From Bacteroidetes bacterium UBA2364 (GTDB lineage: Bacteria; Bacteroidota; Rhodothermia; Rhodothermales; UBA2364), in contig DDTM01000086.1 of the NCBI GenBank assembly GCA_002344075.1, positions 1 through 64,000 on the forward strand: a stretch of DNA of 64,000 nt. The letters run 5' to 3'. Of this stretch, positions 1-8,922 are shown piece by piece. Each line of letters opens with the position of its first letter. Positions within the stretch are counted from its first letter, which is position 1. Both the position numbers and the translations under genes were made by a program. Under the pieces are notes generated by a model. That model searched no databases and was not told the origin of the DNA. It saw only the letters and a list, made by a program, of their open reading frames with translations.

Positions 1-2
1 GC

Positions 3-149
3 CTCCTTCCATCTGAAGAGACGAAAGAGGCGTTGTTGCGGGCAGCGCAGGAACGGTCAAGCGCCCGTGGGCTGGCTCGTATATTCGGCGTATCTCACCA
101 AACGGCATTGAACTGGATAAAAAAAAAGCAGAATCGCTACCCGACGTGA
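3..149 (+). CDS. IS1-family InsA-like protein, 3' part
   Basis: An open frame runs in from the left edge and stops at TGA 147-149. The visible 48 residues include a helix-turn-helix stretch, SARGLARIFGVSHQTALNWI, as expected for the DNA-binding C-terminus of InsA. Nine adenines at 119-127 lie in this frame as ATA-AAA-AAA-AAG, which allows a -1 slip into the downstream InsB' frame. In IS1, that slip makes the active InsAB' transposase, while unslipped InsA acts as repressor. The start codon and N-terminal zinc-finger half are outside the window. Confidence 0.75.
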   Translation, partial: LLPSEETKEALLRAAQERSSARGLARIFGVSHQTALNWIKKKQNRYPT

Positions 150-589
150 CAGAAACACTGGTACCCTATGAAGATGGGGACACCTTAGAACTGGATGAAC
201 TTTGGAGTTTTGTCTCTTGCAAGGCCAATAAATGCTGGATTTGGGTAGCGCTGTGTCGTCGAACCCGACAAGTTGTATCCTGGGCGATGGGGAACCGCGA
301 CGAGGAGCGCTGTCAGACATTATGGGAACTGGTTCCGGAGGAATATCGCAGGTCCATGATTTATAGTGACTTTTACGCAACTTATGAAAAGGTACTGCAA
401 AACGCGCAGCATCAACGTGTCGGCAAAGACTCTGGTCAGACCAACCATGTAGAACGCTGGAATAATACCTTGCGGCAAAGGATTTGTAGATTCGTTCGTT
501 GTACGTTGTCATTTTCAAAGTCCGAGGTCATGCATGAATTATATCTGAAATATTTCATCCATAACTACAATATGTCACTCGTTATATGA
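146..589 (+). CDS. IS1-family transposase InsB' (catalytic part)
   Basis: This is the DDE transposase catalytic domain. The motifs seen are LELDELWSFV (first Asp, near residue 17), MIYSDFYATYEK (second Asp) and NHVERWNNTLRQRI (Glu), followed by the SEVMHE.Y...FIHNYN ending of IS1 enzymes. The first usable start is GTG at 146, but the frame is open upstream to the A9 tract at 119-127. The protein is therefore probably made only as the -1 frameshift fusion InsAB' with the preceding frame. All three catalytic residues and the full C-terminus are intact, so the copy may still be active if its left end is complete. Confidence 0.88.
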   Translation: MTETLVPYEDGDTLELDELWSFVSCKANKCWIWVALCRRTRQVVSWAMGNRDEERCQTLWELVPEEYRRSMIYSDFYATYEKVLQNAQHQRVGKDSGQTNHVERWNNTLRQRICRFVRCTLSFSKSEVMHELYLKYFIHNYNMSLVI

Positions 590-817
590 CACTACCTAAA
601 AAAGAGGCGTAACTGGTAGTGATAAATTTCACGTGATGACTGCTCAATTGCTATTAAGTTGCGCAAAATCTGAAATATAAGTTGAGCATTTATATCTTTT
701 CAAGGAGGGTAATATACGGTAGCCTCGCCAATCGAATTTTTAGGGTTATAACTAACGGATTAGCACTCACGCAGGGCGATAGCCTTATCGGGTGCGTATT
801 GTTTTAGATGTTTTATA

Positions 818-1255
818 TCAGTAATCCAATACTTTCTTGATTTTATCTGACAGTTCATCGAGTGATTCCCGCGTAGGCCGTTTTGATTGATATTTTATCT
901 TAAAGTTATCCCCTGTAAAACGAGGAATAATGTGAAAATGAACGTGATTAATTTCTTGCCATGCACTTCGTCCATTATTCTGTAATATATTCGTACCCTC
1001 GCACGAAATCCCTTCAATGTGCCATAGCGTTTTTTCTATTTCGGCTACTACCCTAAATAGTTCTTGACTTAACTCTATAGGTAATTGATGCAACAATTGA
1101 TAACACTTTTTAGGCATTACTAAAACGTGACCTTCATTGATAGGCTGTATATCCATTATAGCTATAATATGTTCGTTCTCAAAAACGACACTTGCTTTTA
1201 ATGTATTTGCTGATATTTTGCAAAAAATACATTCTTTTTCCATTTTTTTATTCAA
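818..1255 (-). CDS. HIT family (histidine triad) nucleotide hydrolase/transferase
   Basis: A 145-residue protein of normal HIT length. The triad motif HVHFHIIPR (His104, 106, 108) is the nucleotide-phosphate binding and catalytic site of Hint-type AMP-lysine or dinucleoside hydrolases. An N-terminal CIFCKI pair, usual in the Hint branch, often binds zinc with downstream histidines. A second possible ATG lies four codons in (1243). The gene is AT-rich compared with the core genes to its right and sits alone beside the IS1 copy, so recent acquisition is possible. The natural substrate cannot be told from sequence. The 597-817 spacer between it and the IS end holds nothing I recognise. Confidence 0.9.
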   Translation of the reverse strand: MNKKMEKECIFCKISANTLKASVVFENEHIIAIMDIQPINEGHVLVMPKKCYQLLHQLPIELSQELFRVVAEIEKTLWHIEGISCEGTNILQNNGRSAWQEINHVHFHIIPRFTGDNFKIKYQSKRPTRESLDELSDKIKKVLDY

Positions 1256-1768
1256 ATCTATTTGCGTGTCTATGTTTTTTCTAATTTATCACATCAAGGA
1301 AATATATCAGATTTTACCGTCTTTAACCTGAAATAAGTGCTTGTTAAAGTTAAAAACTTTGTCAAAAAATTCAAACTCTGACACATATAAGACGGGTGCA
1401 TTTCACAACTTCCCAAAATACCGCATGAACACCTCGTTATCCTATGGGCTCTCGCATGATGCCGCCCCTACGGGGCTTTTTGGGCTTTGCTGAGGTGTCG
1501 GCTTCCGAGTAGGGCTGACATGATCCTATTTTCACGGGCACGGCGTTAAGTTCGCACTTACACCACTTAATGGTTGTTGTTTCTTCATCGCCCAAAAGTA
1601 AGTTAGATTTGTGTAAAGCAAAATCAGGCTACCTTATGGGTACGCTCCATTAAGGCACTGGGGAAGGCTTTATGGGCTTTTACCTCTTGTCAATGCGTTT
1701 TGTCTCTACAATTATTTTTGTCCGCAAAACACAACGCACGTACCATTCACGATTACCGCCTAAATCTT
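1256..1768. other. Gene-free stretch holding a two-hairpin repeat copy
   Basis: No frame here looks coding. The left third is AT-rich and lies upstream of the HIT gene, so it should hold that gene's promoter. The middle contains one copy of a dispersed repeat (1393-1483, listed separately). The right third shows no feature I can name. Confidence 0.6.
1393..1483 (+). repeat. Dispersed intergenic repeat with tandem short hairpins, copy A
   Basis: This matches 13303-13397 over its length: GGGTGC-TTTCA, then CCTATGGG.TCTC.CATGATG, then a GC-rich hairpin. The hairpin here is GCCCC-TAC-GGGGC (1464-1476); in the other copy it is GCTCC-TAC-GGAGC. The C-to-T and G-to-A changes fall opposite each other, so the stem is kept. 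The first hairpin (ATGGG-CTCT-CGCAT) is imperfect here and perfect in the other copy. A third, partial copy lies near 30985-31000. Confidence 0.6.
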
Positions 1769-2167
1769 TCACGTTAACTCGTACTCGAATCTGTAGTGAT
1801 GTACTTTTTCGATAATTTCGAGAAAGAAGTCGCCGCGTATGCCCGTCCATTCCCCCGTGCCGGAGTCGGGAACAACCGAAATGACCAAATTTTGTGCTCC
1901 TTTCCCCATAATGCCCGTGTGATAAAAAACCAGCGTCCCCTGTTTTCCATGTAGAGAGCCTTGCACTTTCTCGATGGCTGTATAGACGGCCGAGCCTTTT
2001 ACAGCGGTGACGGCGGTCAGCATTTTGCCAATTCCCGTCGCTTCCAAATCTCCATGAAAGGTTTTTTCAAGGCGGAACAGACCCGAGGTACTGCCGTCGT
2101 CGTTTTTCTCTTGCTCAATAGGGGTCATATTGACTTCGAAGATACCTAAAGCAGTTTGTTTCATCAT
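1769..2167 (-). CDS. DUF3224 domain protein
   Basis: A 132-residue cytosolic protein made of one small beta-barrel domain of the DUF3224 type. The features seen are the N-terminal ALGIFEVNMTPIE strand, a central GKMLTAVTAVKGSAVYTAIE segment, a HGKQGTLVFYHTG turn and the C-terminal GTGEWTGIRGDFFLEI...HHYRFEYEL. Length and motif order match the family throughout. Members are found scattered in soil and aquatic bacteria; the barrel resembles allene-oxide-cyclase folds, but no reaction is established. No signal peptide is present. It is probably transcribed alone, being 140 bp from the next gene upstream. Confidence 0.85.
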   Translation of the reverse strand: MMKQTALGIFEVNMTPIEQEKNDDGSTSGLFRLEKTFHGDLEATGIGKMLTAVTAVKGSAVYTAIEKVQGSLHGKQGTLVFYHTGIMGKGAQNLVISVVPDSGTGEWTGIRGDFFLEIIEKVHHYRFEYELT

Positions 2168-2307
2168 GTAGCAGTTTAGATGGAGGTATAATCGTTATAG
2201 CACGGCATAACCAAATCCGAAAGCTTGGTTTATACAAAATCTCTTTAAGCATTTCGTACCGTTTACTTATGTCCGGCATCAAAAGTCAATCTGTATAAAC
2301 GGCCTCC

Positions 2308-3816
2308 TTATTTGGCCAAAGTCGTAATGGGAATGAGTACTTCCGCAGTGGGCACAGAGCGCCGGTTTACAGGTTGTAAGTACGACGACACTGGAGCCTT
2401 TATAAAGGTTAGCCCATCTACAATGGCGGTTTCGGCAGGTAGAAAGGGTTCCGTTGCAGCCAATACCTGAAGATACTCTACGCCAAACGGTGCGTGTGCA
2501 ATTAGGTCTTTAGGCACTTCATAGGGCACATTCACTTGGTTTATCCGGACGTAATGGTTGTCCAGTAACAAGAGTTTCTGCCCATCGGCCAAATGATACA
2601 CCAGACGCAAAAAAGCGGGTCGGTTCACATTGGCCAATACCCGAATGCCTTCGCCCGCCCGCAATACAATGGCTTGCTTGCCCTTTGTCGTCCATGCGTC
2701 TAAGAAAATCCCCTGATAGGTATTCTTATCATCAGGTTCGAGAAGATTAGTTTGTGAACCTCCCACCGAAAATCCGGCTTGGGAAATCACCGAAAGTGGT
2801 ATAAGTACCTCGGCAGCGGCCACCCATTTTCGGTTGGGCTGTTGCAAGTAGGCCATTAACCGTACCTCTTTACCTTCAATGACCAATTTTCCAGATAAGA
2901 CAAAGCGTGCCGAAACTTCCAGCGAGTCGTTCATGTCATCCGATTCTAAAGGATGCCATTGTACCAGAGAAACCGCTTTGTGGCGTAAAACATCGGCGAA
3001 ATGGGCAGCGAAAGAAGAAATTTGTTGCGTTTTTCCGGTTCGGAGCGGCAAAAATTGCACGTGTAATGCAGAAGGTCGGTTTAAGCCCTCGGTTTGTTCT
3101 TTGAGGAGACTCAGTAGCTGCATAGCCGCAGCATCAATCCCTGTTACACGGAGACCTTTGGGGGCTAATTCGGACCATAATCGGCGAAACTGCGCGTTTG
3201 GCGATGGGTCTAATAGGTTTTGCTTGCTGGCAGGTGCCGATAGGGCTGCAATGAGCGCAGCTTCCTGATAGCGTCTCAACAAGGTTTGTCCAACAAAATA
3301 TGCGGATAGTGCCTGCTCAGATTTGCCACTTCGCAAAAAAGTACGGGAACGGTTATATTGGGTACGGACTTCGGCCTTAAGTGACGCCGTTTTAAGTCGG
3401 TAGCGGCTGTGAAGGTCTGTCTTGGAGAGACAACCTAATACATACCATGTGTTTTGAGTGACATCGAACCACGTTTTTTCCGACATACCGGGCAGTTCTA
3501 TTTCGGTGGTGCGTTCAGTAACCGACTGGAAAGAGGTATAGAAGCCCGCATCGCGTTCCACTACTTGCTCAACTTCGCGATTGGTCACCTGTGTCCGAAT
3601 AGACTGAGCCAAATGGGCTTGGGCCTGTGTTCGAGCTTGTTGCAAAGCACGGTCGCGGGGCATTCGGGCAGACACTTGCCCCACGCCGAACCCACGGTAC
3701 TGCTCTGTCGGATGGCAGATACCCTCACCATAAGCCAGAACCCAATCAGGTTTTTCTTGTGCAAACCCCATCCATGGTAGGCCGAGCAAGCAACTTATGA
3801 GTAATATTTTATACAT
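2308..3816 (-). CDS. Secreted LPP20-like / DUF4384 protein
   Basis: A 502-residue exported protein with a signal peptide at residues 1-19 (cleavage after GFA). The region around residues 40-85, with GYG/GFGVGQVSARMPRDRAL, is the LPP20-type domain, in which alternating Ala/Gln helices pack on a sheet. The part near residues 375-450 (GEGIRVLANVNRPAFLRLVYHLADGQKLLLL) fits DUF4384, a beta-sandwich often found in Bacteroidota envelope proteins and caspase-like systems. The middle is unassigned. There is no lipobox Cys, so a periplasmic location is more likely than a lipoprotein. The gene is divergent from the FN3/T9SS gene to its right, sharing a 350-bp control region. Function unknown. Confidence 0.75.
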   Translation of the reverse strand: MYKILLISCLLGLPWMGFAQEKPDWVLAYGEGICHPTEQYRGFGVGQVSARMPRDRALQQARTQAQAHLAQSIRTQVTNREVEQVVERDAGFYTSFQSVTERTTEIELPGMSEKTWFDVTQNTWYVLGCLSKTDLHSRYRLKTASLKAEVRTQYNRSRTFLRSGKSEQALSAYFVGQTLLRRYQEAALIAALSAPASKQNLLDPSPNAQFRRLWSELAPKGLRVTGIDAAAMQLLSLLKEQTEGLNRPSALHVQFLPLRTGKTQQISSFAAHFADVLRHKAVSLVQWHPLESDDMNDSLEVSARFVLSGKLVIEGKEVRLMAYLQQPNRKWVAAAEVLIPLSVISQAGFSVGGSQTNLLEPDDKNTYQGIFLDAWTTKGKQAIVLRAGEGIRVLANVNRPAFLRLVYHLADGQKLLLLDNHYVRINQVNVPYEVPKDLIAHAPFGVEYLQVLAATEPFLPAETAIVDGLTFIKAPVSSYLQPVNRRSVPTAEVLIPITTLAK

Positions 3817-4166
3817 AACGCTCTGTTTCTAAAGCAGGAAAGACTTCTACCCGTTCTTTGGCATGTTCCAAAACATACATCTGGCAACTTCCGACCTAAA
3901 CCGCCAAAATATTTTTCCTTTGTGATGATTGATTAAAATATACCACATCTGGGTACTAAAAACGAATGGATTGAGTTTCAGGTATAGGCCTGACATTCGG
4001 GTGATAAACCAGCAGAATTCAAAAGAGTTCATAAAAGAAGTGTTATTCCCTATGAATTCTGCTTATTTTGCAAAACTATCCGTTATGAAATATCCTCTGA
4101 GCACCTTCTAACCGTTATTATTTGTATCCTTTCCTTAACCATAACCTCCACCGAACACAGCCGCTT
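3817..4166. other. Divergent intergenic control region
   Basis: An AT-rich spacer between the DUF4384 gene (minus) and the FN3/T9SS gene (plus). Short frames here lack any protein-like composition. It contains a perfect 11-bp inverted repeat (4011-4063, listed separately). I could not identify a convincing -35/-10 pair. Confidence 0.5.
4011..4063. repeat. Perfect 11-bp inverted repeat, possible operator pair
   Basis: AGCAGAATTCA at 4011-4021 is repeated as its exact reverse complement TGAATTCTGCT at 4053-4063, with a 31-bp spacer. The arm centres are 42 bp apart, about four helical turns. No T-tract follows, so it does not look like a terminator. Its position between divergent genes suggests a regulator binding site, which is an inference. 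Confidence 0.45.
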
Positions 4167-7100
4167 ATGCGCTTTCGGAAATTAACTTGTTATGCGTTCC
4201 TATTGTGGGGAATTGGCCTATCCGGACAATCCTTAGGCCAAACTTTGCCTGCCCCCCTGTTAATTTCCCCATCGCCAAACGCACAAAACCAGTCCACCTT
4301 GCCCGTATTGGATTGGTCGGATGTACCCGACGCGATGCGTTATGAAGTTCAGATTAGTACCCGTGCGGACTTTTTCGCGGAAGTAATCCCCTTTACTACT
4401 CAAGATGGCCTCTCATGGCTTGGCCCCATCCACTTGGCCCCAAAAGACCTCTTCCTAAAAATCAACACACCTTATTATTGGCGCGTGCGGAGTATAACGG
4501 CCAACAATATTTCCAGTACTTGGTCTGAAGTTCGCACGTTTAACACCACTTTTGCCCAATTGATTGCCCTGCAACAAGTGAAGCCGCTGAACAATGCCGC
4601 CAATATTCGTCCAACAGACGATGTTTTGGTGTGGAATAAGGCCGCTGGGGCAACACATTATCTGATCCAATATGGAGAAACCAATGTTGCAGCGCTCAGA
4701 TGGGTTTATGATGCAGGAGATCATGATCAAATACGCCTCGGAGACTTGCCCAATATCAAAGGTAACCGGACCTATAAATGGCGTATAATGGCTTTCAGTG
4801 ATCAATTTGCAGGCCCTTGGTCGGAGGTATGGACATTTACAACCGGTCCTGATAAACCAGATACGCCGCTGATGCTCTCCCCGGAGCACGAGGAACAGGA
4901 TGTCATCCTTACACCCACTTTCCGCTGGTTTGTCTCGACGGGCGCGGAACAATACCACCTTCAGGTTTCTAAATACCCTTCCTTCCCCGATACCAGCATA
5001 GCAATCAACACATCCACAACAGGCAATGTTTATACACACCTTTCCGGTTTAGGAAAAAACACACTCTACCATTGGCGAATTTGGGCGAGTAACCAAAGCG
5101 GAAATAGCAAAACCTCCGAGACGCGCACATTTACCACCGGAAGCGTACTCCCGCCACCCACACAGCAAGCCCAATTATTACTCCCCGCTGAAAAAGCAGA
5201 AAATCAACCAGCAAAAGTGGTGTTTTCGTGGATGCCTGTACCCTATGCGGAGGGCTATGTTCTTGAGATTGAAGGACCTTCTTTGGGGCAGGGCATTGAA
5301 GACACCTTTACAGAGACTTCTGGCTCCCCTCGCGGACAGATACTGCCCTTAGGCCAAACCTATACTTGGCGCATTAAGGCCTTTAACCGTGCTGGTTTCA
5401 CCTATTCAGAAAGCCGGACGTTTAGTACAGGCTCGGCACCCACGCTTCCGGAACTTCTGACACCCGAACCCAATGCCCTTACCGGCATTAACGTGGTACT
5501 GGCATGGCAAACACAAGGAAATGGGGTCAGTTTTGAATTCCAGTTGGGCGTAGATCCTGATTTTGTGAACCCGCTTCTCCCCATTACCCCCTTAACCAAT
5601 ACCTCGTTCCCACTCTCCTCGTTGCCGTATAACACCACTTTTTTTTGGCGGGTTCGCGCCCTCAATGCCTTCGGCCAAAGCCAGTGGGTGATCCGAAGTT
5701 TTACCACCATACCCGAACGTCCTCCAAAGCCGGAATTACTTGCGCCGGTAACAGGGCATTCACAAGAGTCATCAAGCCCAACCCTTCGCTGGAAAACAGT
5801 ACCCCGCGCCACACAATACAGGGTCGTCTTTGCCCTTTCCCCCGACTTTACGGATGCGGTTCACTTGCCTGCCACTCCCTTGCTTTTTCTAGCCCTCACA
5901 GGACTTGAAGCAGGGCGAACATATTTCTGGCGGGTAAAAGCGGAAAATATTGGGGGCGAAAGTGAATGGTCGGAAACGTGGATCTTCTCCACCAGACTTG
6001 TTGCACCTACCTCTCTTACGCCCATACCCTTGGAAGTAATTCGTGGGTCAGAGACCGACCTTAGCTGGAATGAAATACCTAATGCCACTACCTATGTGTA
6101 TCAGATTTCAGAAGATATCACTTTTTCCACTTTGTCAACAGAGGGAACAACACCAGCCCTTAAAATCAGAATTACAGATCTGAAGCCACATACGGTTTAT
6201 TATGGACGCATAAAGGCCAAAAATGAGCAAACAGACAGCCCTTGGAGCACCATTGTGCGGTTTTTTGCTTATCCCAAAAATATCATCCTTTCGGTGAACA
6301 AAGATTTTCCTGAAATACGGCGGGCAAAGGGCTATCGCTTGGTCGGCCTACCCGGAACGGGGGCCGTTTCTGCTCAAAGTGGTTTTGGAGCAATAAAACC
6401 TACCCGTGATTGGAAATTATTTCGTGATCCGGGAAGTAATTTTGCATATCAACGCTTATCACCAACCGATCTTTTAGAGACCGGAAAAGGGTACTGGGCT
6501 ATTGGTCGAGAAAATTGGCACCTCTCAGAAGTCCAGACGGCAAGTGTGTTGTTATCCCCAGACCGCACCTATCTTCTAACGCTTACCTCCGGATGGAACC
6601 TGATCACCAACCCATTCGACATTCCGGTTACATGGGCAAGTGTCAAGGCAGCCAATGACATTACCAAAGAACTTTTGCGGTTTGAAAATGGTAGTTTCTT
6701 ACCTGAAGACACACTACACCCATACGAAGGGTATTATTTCCTGAACGATCGCAACCTGACTTCGCTCCGTATTCCGTACCCTCCTGCCGCCGAGACCGTC
6801 GTAGCGCCATCATCAGATCAAACCGTTTTCACCTTCTCGTCCGATACCGGAGCGCGTGCAATCGTGCGCTTAGAAACCCATGAAAATGCAATCTCTGGCA
6901 CCGATATATGGGACCAACCACTCCCCGAAAGCCCATTTACCGAACTTGAAGTGGCGGTTGCCCACCCTCACCAACCCAAGCTATGGGCAGAAGCGCGGCC
7001 AGAAGCAGACATAGGGCCATATCCGATAGAACTTAGAGCGGAAACCGGAACGATCATTACCGTTCAGATGCAATCCCATAACCAAATAGCTGTCTTGCGA

Positions 7101-7514
7101 GACCCGCAAACCGACGAGCGCTGGCAACTGAACTCCGAAAACCCGATACGGTTCAGAATGTCCGACAAGATACGCCGTTTCGAGCTTTGGCGTGGAGAAA
7201 GTACCCTTTTATCCAATGCGATTCCTATCGGGAAGCCCAATCAATTCAGAATTTTCCCCAATTTCCCAAATCCGTTTGGGTCAGAAACCCGAATCCGGTT
7301 CACGCTTCCTACCTCCTCTGAGACCCAATTGATCATCACCAATGTATTGGGACAGAAAATACGGATTCTCGCCCACCGCACTTTCCCTGCTGGCTGGCAC
7401 GAGGTCGTATGGGATGGCCGAGACCTTACAGGAAAACATGTTTCCGGTGGATTGTATTTTGCGACCATTCAGGCTGGGACATTTCGCCAAACCATCCAAC
7501 TGACTAAATTCTGA
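4167..7514 (+). CDS. Seven-FN3-module secreted protein with T9SS sorting tail
   Basis: The start at 4167 (MRFRKLTCYAF) is chosen because it opens directly into a signal peptide ending near SLGQ; an ATG 45 bp upstream would add an unusual hydrophilic leader. Seven fibronectin-III-like modules of about 95 residues follow, each ending in a YYWRVRA...W-SE-RTFTT motif (roughly residues 28-705). Next come about 200 residues with a GKGYWAIG / SGWNLITNPFDIPV pattern seen in T9SS cargo. The last ~85 residues (FPNFPNPFGSETRIRF...VSGGLYFATIQAG) are a C-terminal T9SS sorting domain, so it should be exported across the outer membrane and anchored or released. The role is probably binding or structural; no catalytic domain is visible. 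A 6-bp gap to the FHA gene implies one operon. Confidence 0.85.
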   Translation: MRFRKLTCYAFLLWGIGLSGQSLGQTLPAPLLISPSPNAQNQSTLPVLDWSDVPDAMRYEVQISTRADFFAEVIPFTTQDGLSWLGPIHLAPKDLFLKINTPYYWRVRSITANNISSTWSEVRTFNTTFAQLIALQQVKPLNNAANIRPTDDVLVWNKAAGATHYLIQYGETNVAALRWVYDAGDHDQIRLGDLPNIKGNRTYKWRIMAFSDQFAGPWSEVWTFTTGPDKPDTPLMLSPEHEEQDVILTPTFRWFVSTGAEQYHLQVSKYPSFPDTSIAINTSTTGNVYTHLSGLGKNTLYHWRIWASNQSGNSKTSETRTFTTGSVLPPPTQQAQLLLPAEKAENQPAKVVFSWMPVPYAEGYVLEIEGPSLGQGIEDTFTETSGSPRGQILPLGQTYTWRIKAFNRAGFTYSESRTFSTGSAPTLPELLTPEPNALTGINVVLAWQTQGNGVSFEFQLGVDPDFVNPLLPITPLTNTSFPLSSLPYNTTFFWRVRALNAFGQSQWVIRSFTTIPERPPKPELLAPVTGHSQESSSPTLRWKTVPRATQYRVVFALSPDFTDAVHLPATPLLFLALTGLEAGRTYFWRVKAENIGGESEWSETWIFSTRLVAPTSLTPIPLEVIRGSETDLSWNEIPNATTYVYQISEDITFSTLSTEGTTPALKIRITDLKPHTVYYGRIKAKNEQTDSPWSTIVRFFAYPKNIILSVNKDFPEIRRAKGYRLVGLPGTGAVSAQSGFGAIKPTRDWKLFRDPGSNFAYQRLSPTDLLETGKGYWAIGRENWHLSEVQTASVLLSPDRTYLLTLTSGWNLITNPFDIPVTWASVKAANDITKELLRFENGSFLPEDTLHPYEGYYFLNDRNLTSLRIPYPPAAETVVAPSSDQTVFTFSSDTGARAIVRLETHENAISGTDIWDQPLPESPFTELEVAVAHPHQPKLWAEARPEADIGPYPIELRAETGTIITVQMQSHNQIAVLRDPQTDERWQLNSENPIRFRMSDKIRRFELWRGESTLLSNAIPIGKPNQFRIFPNFPNPFGSETRIRFTLPTSSETQLIITNVLGQKIRILAHRTFPAGWHEVVWDGRDLTGKHVSGGLYFATIQAGTFRQTIQLTKF

Positions 7515-7520
7515 GCAGAA

Positions 7521-8825
7521 ATGTTATCGCCCGATAAACGTGCCATCCTCGCCCAAGCCATGCACCTGTTCATTGCTTCGCTACGGCCATACCTTGTCGG
7601 AAAATTATCCTCCATTCCGAACTCCACATGGCTTCGCCAGTACCGATCGGCACTTCCGGAGCCACAGCGCTCACTTTTTGATGCGGAAGCCGAAAAATCA
7701 GAAACTCCAGAAGAATTGATTGACTTTGGGCACTTGAAGAGTATTAGCCAGCAACACCGCCCTCTATTCCGCGAAGACGCAGGCCCTAAAGCAGCTAATT
7801 TTCCAGTTTGGTTCGAGGAGATTAATGATGTACGCACACTTTGGGCACACCACCGACCCATTATGCCCGACGACGCCGACCACGCCTTCCGGTGCATGAT
7901 TCGGATTGCTCATCTACTACACCTCTCTTGCTTCGATACATTAGTACAACTACGGCGCGACTTGGCAGTTTTTGTACCAACCTCTATGGAGACTCCGAAC
8001 CGCCCCAATGTAGAAACCATTTTGGATACGCTCACGACGGCCTTAGAACAACATGCGGAAAAAATATCGCATAAGGTCATCGTTATTCCAGATCATTTTG
8101 TGATTGAACTGCATCCAGAAGCCTTTCGTGCACTAACACCGCTCTTTGGGCGTATTCGCAACGAAGCCCATATCCGACTGGATGAAGCAGCTATAAAATT
8201 AACCAAACCTACTCGGATTACTTCTCGGATTCTTGGCCTCATTTGGCGGTACGAAACACCCATTATCGAAAAAAATCCCACTTGGCAAATTGAATTTGAG
8301 GATGCCGAAGATGCTGTTTCGCAAGATTACCTCTCAATCGAAGCACGATTTAGTGTATCCAAGCCCAACCAACGCGGGACGACAACCCACCTTACCCGTC
8401 GCTTTACAGTACGATTACCAGATGGCGTAACTTCCGCCAAGGTTTTCAGCCGTCCCGATGCTCTTCCAACAACGATCCGCAAAAACCCATCCGATTTTCC
8501 GCTGGCCCGTCTACTCCATAACGGAACTGCATATGAAATGCGAAAGACACAAATCACGATTGGACGTTTTGACGAAGAAGAGGCTATTACCTCCAATGTG
8601 GATATTTGTTTAAAAACAGGACCTTCGGTCTCGCGATCCCATTGCCAAATCCGTTATCAGGATGGGTATTTTTATATCCGAAACATCGGGAAGTATGGTA
8701 CCACCCTTGAAGGCCGCCCATTACCCAATTCCAACACAGGCGATGAGAATTGGGATTTACTCCCCCGCAATGCCCGCCTTGCACTCGGTGGTGAGGCGGT
8801 TGTGGTCTTTGAGGCACTGTTATAA
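7521..8825 (+). CDS. FHA-domain protein
   Basis: A 434-residue soluble protein without signal peptide. Residues ~335-430 form a forkhead-associated domain: ITIGRFDEEE (strand with the conserved Gly-Arg), SVSRSHCQIRYQDGYFYIRN (Ser-Arg-x-His phosphothreonine-binding core) and KYGTTLEGRPL. FHA domains bind phosphothreonine peptides, so a Ser/Thr kinase or its substrate is the likely partner. The first ~330 residues are helical, contain several His/Arg-rich patches and match nothing I know. It starts 6 bp after the FN3/T9SS gene and shares its downstream terminator. A link between a phospho-signalling reader and a T9SS cargo is suggested by this arrangement only. Confidence 0.82.
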   Translation: MLSPDKRAILAQAMHLFIASLRPYLVGKLSSIPNSTWLRQYRSALPEPQRSLFDAEAEKSETPEELIDFGHLKSISQQHRPLFREDAGPKAANFPVWFEEINDVRTLWAHHRPIMPDDADHAFRCMIRIAHLLHLSCFDTLVQLRRDLAVFVPTSMETPNRPNVETILDTLTTALEQHAEKISHKVIVIPDHFVIELHPEAFRALTPLFGRIRNEAHIRLDEAAIKLTKPTRITSRILGLIWRYETPIIEKNPTWQIEFEDAEDAVSQDYLSIEARFSVSKPNQRGTTTHLTRRFTVRLPDGVTSAKVFSRPDALPTTIRKNPSDFPLARLLHNGTAYEMRKTQITIGRFDEEEAITSNVDICLKTGPSVSRSHCQIRYQDGYFYIRNIGKYGTTLEGRPLPNSNTGDENWDLLPRNARLALGGEAVVVFEALL

Positions 8826-8842
8826 GCACCCACCTATTCGAT

Positions 8843-8870
8843 AAACAACCCGCTTTTAGGCTTGTTTTTA
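8843..8870 (+). terminator. Rho-independent terminator after the FN3-FHA operon
   Basis: AAACAA (8843-8848) pairs with TTGTTT (8862-8867) around an inner CC/GG pair with one C-C mismatch, and the stem runs into a T-rich stretch. It lies 18 bp after the FHA stop codon. The stem is AU-rich, so strength is moderate. Confidence 0.5.
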
Positions 8871-8922
8871 TTTGCTGAAACCCGTAATATGGATTTTCTA
8901 TTCATCTTAACCCTAAAAACCC

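Larger units (their letters stand above)
1..596 (+). mobile_element. IS1-family insertion sequence, right-hand part (left end outside window)
   Basis: The two overlapping frames typical of IS1 (InsA, then InsB') are present, and the InsB' frame closes just inside a candidate right terminal inverted repeat. Read inward from position 596 on the minus strand, this repeat begins GGTAGTGTCATATAAC, with the GG-T start usual for IS1 termini. The stop codon of InsB' (587-589) lies inside it. The left end and any target duplication lie upstream of base 1, so the outer boundary at 596 is inferred from the terminal GGT pattern alone. Confidence 0.75.

Noticed and set aside
1137..1331. Plus-strand frame of 64 codons opposite the HIT gene start
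   Set aside because: Overlaps the HIT gene and its AT-rich upstream; Ile/Phe/Ser-rich without a family match.
4455..5039. A 194-codon minus-strand frame inside the FN3/T9SS gene
   Set aside because: Cys-rich, with no recognisable domain, lying opposite well-formed FN3 modules; a shadow frame.
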